From contig JBDLID010000018.1 in the NCBI GenBank assembly GCA_039715055.1, forward strand, positions 1 to 32,466: a stretch of 32,466 nucleotides of DNA. Reading direction: 5' to 3'. Of the stretch, positions 30,756 through 32,466 are shown one piece after another (position 1 is the first letter of the stretch; every line of letters begins with the position of its first letter). The translations under genes and the position numbers were made by a program. Origin of the DNA: JBDLID01 sp039715055 (GTDB lineage: Bacteria > Desulfobacterota > Desulfobulbia > Desulfobulbales > Desulfocapsaceae). The notes under the pieces are model-generated. The model searched no databases. It was not told the DNA's origin and saw only the letters and a list, made by a program, of their open reading frames with translations.

Positions 30756-32161
30756 ACGCCCTCACTTTCAAGAAAAAAACGGATCAGAATATCTCCAAGT
30801 TCGGCCACCTCGCGATCAAGAATAGTACGCATATCAAGGAGCAGCATCTCTTCTTCCATTCGTCCGATAATGGGAATATCGAGTTCCCTGAAGAGCCTCT
30901 CCATCCGGGAAACACTTATTAAAAGAGGGACAAGAGCAAGGGCCCAGCTGTCTATGCCGTACTCGGGCATGGCCCCGCCGCCAACCCGGGAGGACGTGTT
31001 CACAAGTGACACCGAGCAGTGACCATCAAGGGATTTTTTTATCCTGCGCATGAGACGCTGCCCCCTCTTCCTGATGACCTCACCTTTGACGGTGAGCATG
31101 GAAAGAGTAACCACTTCGGTCAGCGCACGCTCAATGTCGTAGTAACTTCGCATCACGGACTCAAGGGAGGCAAGGGTAAACTTGTCGATGCGAAGAGCCC
31201 GGTTCATGGGATTCTTTTTGATCCTGTCGATAATGGGTTTTGAACCGACAATGATTCCGGCCTGTGGTCCGCCGAGAAGCTTATCACCTGAAAAAGTCAC
31301 CACATCGATGCCCGATTTGACGACCTCCTGAACCGTGGGTTCTTTAGGCAGACCATAGGGAGAGAGATCAACGAGACAGCCGGAGCCAAGATCCTCCATG
31401 ACCGGAACTTTATGTTTTTCACCAAGGGCGGCCATGTCCTCGCAGCTTACCTCGGCAGTAAAGCCAACTTGACGAAAATTTGATTGATGAACCTTGAGCA
31501 GCAAGCCGGTCTGCTCATTGATTTTTGATTCATAATCTCTCAGATGAGTGCGGTTGGTGGCTCCAACTTCCACCATTACAGCTCCGCTTTTTGCCATCAC
31601 GTCGGGTATCCTAAATGAACCGCCGATTTCAACGAGCTGTCCCCTGGAGACGATGGCCTCTTTTTCTTTGGCAAGAGTATCGAGGACAAGCAACACTGCC
31701 GCGGCATTGTTGTTGACAACCAGGGCAGCTTCAGCACCGGTAACATCACAGATAATCTCTTCAACAAGGCTGTAACGGCTGCCTCTTTTACCGGTATGAA
31801 GGTTAAATTCGAGGTTGGTGTAGTGCGAAGCGGCAAGGGTAAGACTTGCGGATGTATCCTGAGACAGCAGAGATCGGCCAAGATTTGTGTGGATGACGAC
31901 TCCTGTACCATTAATCACCCTGCGCAGGTTGGGAGACATTCGTTTTTTGATCGCAGCAATAAATCTCTCAGACCACTGTTGTACAGAAACTCCCTGGGGA
32001 TCAGCCTGTTCCTGAAGGATTTTTTCCCTTTCCAATTCTATCTCGTCACGAACACAATTTTTAACAACCTTGAGAGGTGTATTTTCATCAATAAGATCAA
32101 CAAGGGTTCCAATGGCTTCATCAACCTTGGGTAAAGAACGCAACATTTCATTTTTATTCAT
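30752..32161 (-). CDS. selA: L-seryl-tRNA(Sec) selenium transferase
   Basis: 469 residues, normal for bacterial SelA. It is a PLP enzyme that converts Ser-tRNA(Sec) to Sec-tRNA(Sec) with selenophosphate. The PLP lysine is Lys294 in FSGDKLLGGPQAG. RRVINGTGVVIHTNLGRSLL, VVNNNAAAVLLVL and MEDLGSGCLVDLSPYG are family hallmarks. It indicates a selenocysteine-using organism. selB, selC and selD are not visible in the window. The ATG at 32161 has only a weak GGTG upstream. The stop overlaps the GTG of the GGDEF-like/TPR gene, so the two are probably translated together. Confidence 0.96.
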   Translation of the reverse strand: MNKNEMLRSLPKVDEAIGTLVDLIDENTPLKVVKNCVRDEIELEREKILQEQADPQGVSVQQWSERFIAAIKKRMSPNLRRVINGTGVVIHTNLGRSLLSQDTSASLTLAASHYTNLEFNLHTGKRGSRYSLVEEIICDVTGAEAALVVNNNAAAVLLVLDTLAKEKEAIVSRGQLVEIGGSFRIPDVMAKSGAVMVEVGATNRTHLRDYESKINEQTGLLLKVHQSNFRQVGFTAEVSCEDMAALGEKHKVPVMEDLGSGCLVDLSPYGLPKEPTVQEVVKSGIDVVTFSGDKLLGGPQAGIIVGSKPIIDRIKKNPMNRALRIDKFTLASLESVMRSYYDIERALTEVVTLSMLTVKGEVIRKRGQRLMRRIKKSLDGHCSVSLVNTSSRVGGGAMPEYGIDSWALALVPLLISVSRMERLFRELDIPIIGRMEEEMLLLDMRTILDREVAELGDILIRFFLESEGV

Positions 32162-32321
32162 AAAAACACCAAAAAACTAAGCTCTCTGGAGGACAAATGG
32201 TTAATACCGGGCGACTAATTGTAATCAGGGCTCTCCTTCGAAAGAAACTATATTCTTTAAAATTTGAATTAATAGTACGTTTTTTAGTGACCAAACGCAA
32301 ACTTTTTCATTCCAAATTAGT

Positions 32322-32348
32322 AAGATAGAACCTCTGAGAAACTATCTT
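32322..32348 (+). terminator. weak hairpin followed by a T tract
   Basis: AAGATAG and CTATCTT form a 7-bp A/T-rich stem with a 13-nt loop, then AAACTTTA and nine T follow. The form is terminator-like on the + strand, but no + strand gene ends here. The T tract may instead serve as an upstream element of the next promoter. Confidence 0.22.
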
Positions 32349-32368
32349 AAACTTTATTTTTTTTTCCA

Positions 32369-32397
32369 TTGACAAGGCCCTGAGGTTGGGTTAGTTT
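32369..32397 (+). promoter_or_regulatory. sigma-70-like promoter reading out of the window
   Basis: TTGACA (32369-32374), a 17-bp spacer and TAGTTT (32392-32397). The region just upstream is strongly A/T-rich (a TTTATTTTTTTTT tract), as in UP elements. A second CATTGACA occurs 92 bp further on at the window edge, suggesting tandem promoters, as often seen before stable RNA operons. The -10 is imperfect. Confidence 0.4.
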
Positions 32398-32466
32398 GCC
32401 GCGGTCTTCGCAACAGGTGAAAGCCTGTGGTAAAAAAGCCAGATATGAGCCAGAAAGTCATTGACA

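Larger units (their letters stand above)
32162..32466. other. non-coding end of window upstream of selA
   Basis: An A/T-rich stretch of 305 bp without a convincing ORF. It holds a weak hairpin (32322-32348), a long T tract (32357-32365), a promoter-like pair on the + strand (32369-32397), a small hairpin ACAGG-TGAAAG-CCTGT near 32413-32428, and a second TTGACA at the very end (32461-32466). I looked for a selC tRNA on both strands and could not fold one. Confidence 0.45.

Noticed and set aside
32162..32466. A selC (tRNA-Sec) gene beside selA
   Set aside because: No sequence on either strand folds into a tRNA with a UCA anticodon and long variable arm; the hairpin near 32413 is only 5 bp.

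Overview
The window looks like chromosomal DNA of a Desulfobacterota bacterium, most likely an anaerobe of the Desulfobulbales type. The reasons are an 11-subunit complex I operon, a cytoplasmic polysulfide/thiosulfate-reductase-like molybdoenzyme with a four-cluster ferredoxin, a two-CW-type cysteine protein, SelA, PilT, and Gram-negative envelope genes (Kdo transferase, LplT/Aas). The taxon is inferred from gene content, not from a marker gene. I see no phage, IS, CRISPR or tRNA gene.

Layout. (1) 1-1100, + strand: a UspA-family stress protein, a possible 46-residue ORF and a strong hairpin shared with the convergent gene beyond it. (2) 1117-16155, all on the - strand: a long redox cluster, read from high to low coordinates. 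It runs two-CW cysteine protein, DoxX/DUF417-like membrane protein, structured leader, molybdopterin oxidoreductase, four-cluster ferredoxin, nuoA-B-C-D, a 62-residue acidic ORF, nuoH-I-J-K-L-M-N, an eight-cysteine small ORF, and a separate helix-hairpin-helix protein with a poly-lysine tail. NuoE, NuoF and NuoG are absent. (3) 16156-17353: an intergenic region rich in dyads and a divergent LysR regulator, the obvious candidate controller of the redox cluster. (4) 17530-22713: a small unknown protein, RsmE (convergent), then Kdo transferase and ComEC overlapping by GTGA. (5) 22592-32161, - strand: selA with a TPR protein carrying two degenerate GGDEF-like domains, a LOG-family protein, pilT, lplT, and a PlsC-ACP-AMP-ligase fusion (Aas-like) that overlaps comEC tail to tail by 122 bp. 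(6) 32162-32466: a non-coding end with a promoter that has an A/T-rich upstream element, pointing out of the window.

How they work together. The complex I genes encode the whole membrane arm and the quinone-reducing connecting module but no NADH-oxidising module. The molybdoenzyme/ferredoxin pair lies 13 bp upstream of nuoA with tight spacing, so it is a candidate alternative electron input (or output) partner for the NuoB-C-D-I module. The LplT/Aas pair would import and reacylate lysophospholipids. A roughly 20-bp sequence recurs in three intergenic places (67-88, 16320-16343, 27771-27790), two of them within inverted repeats.
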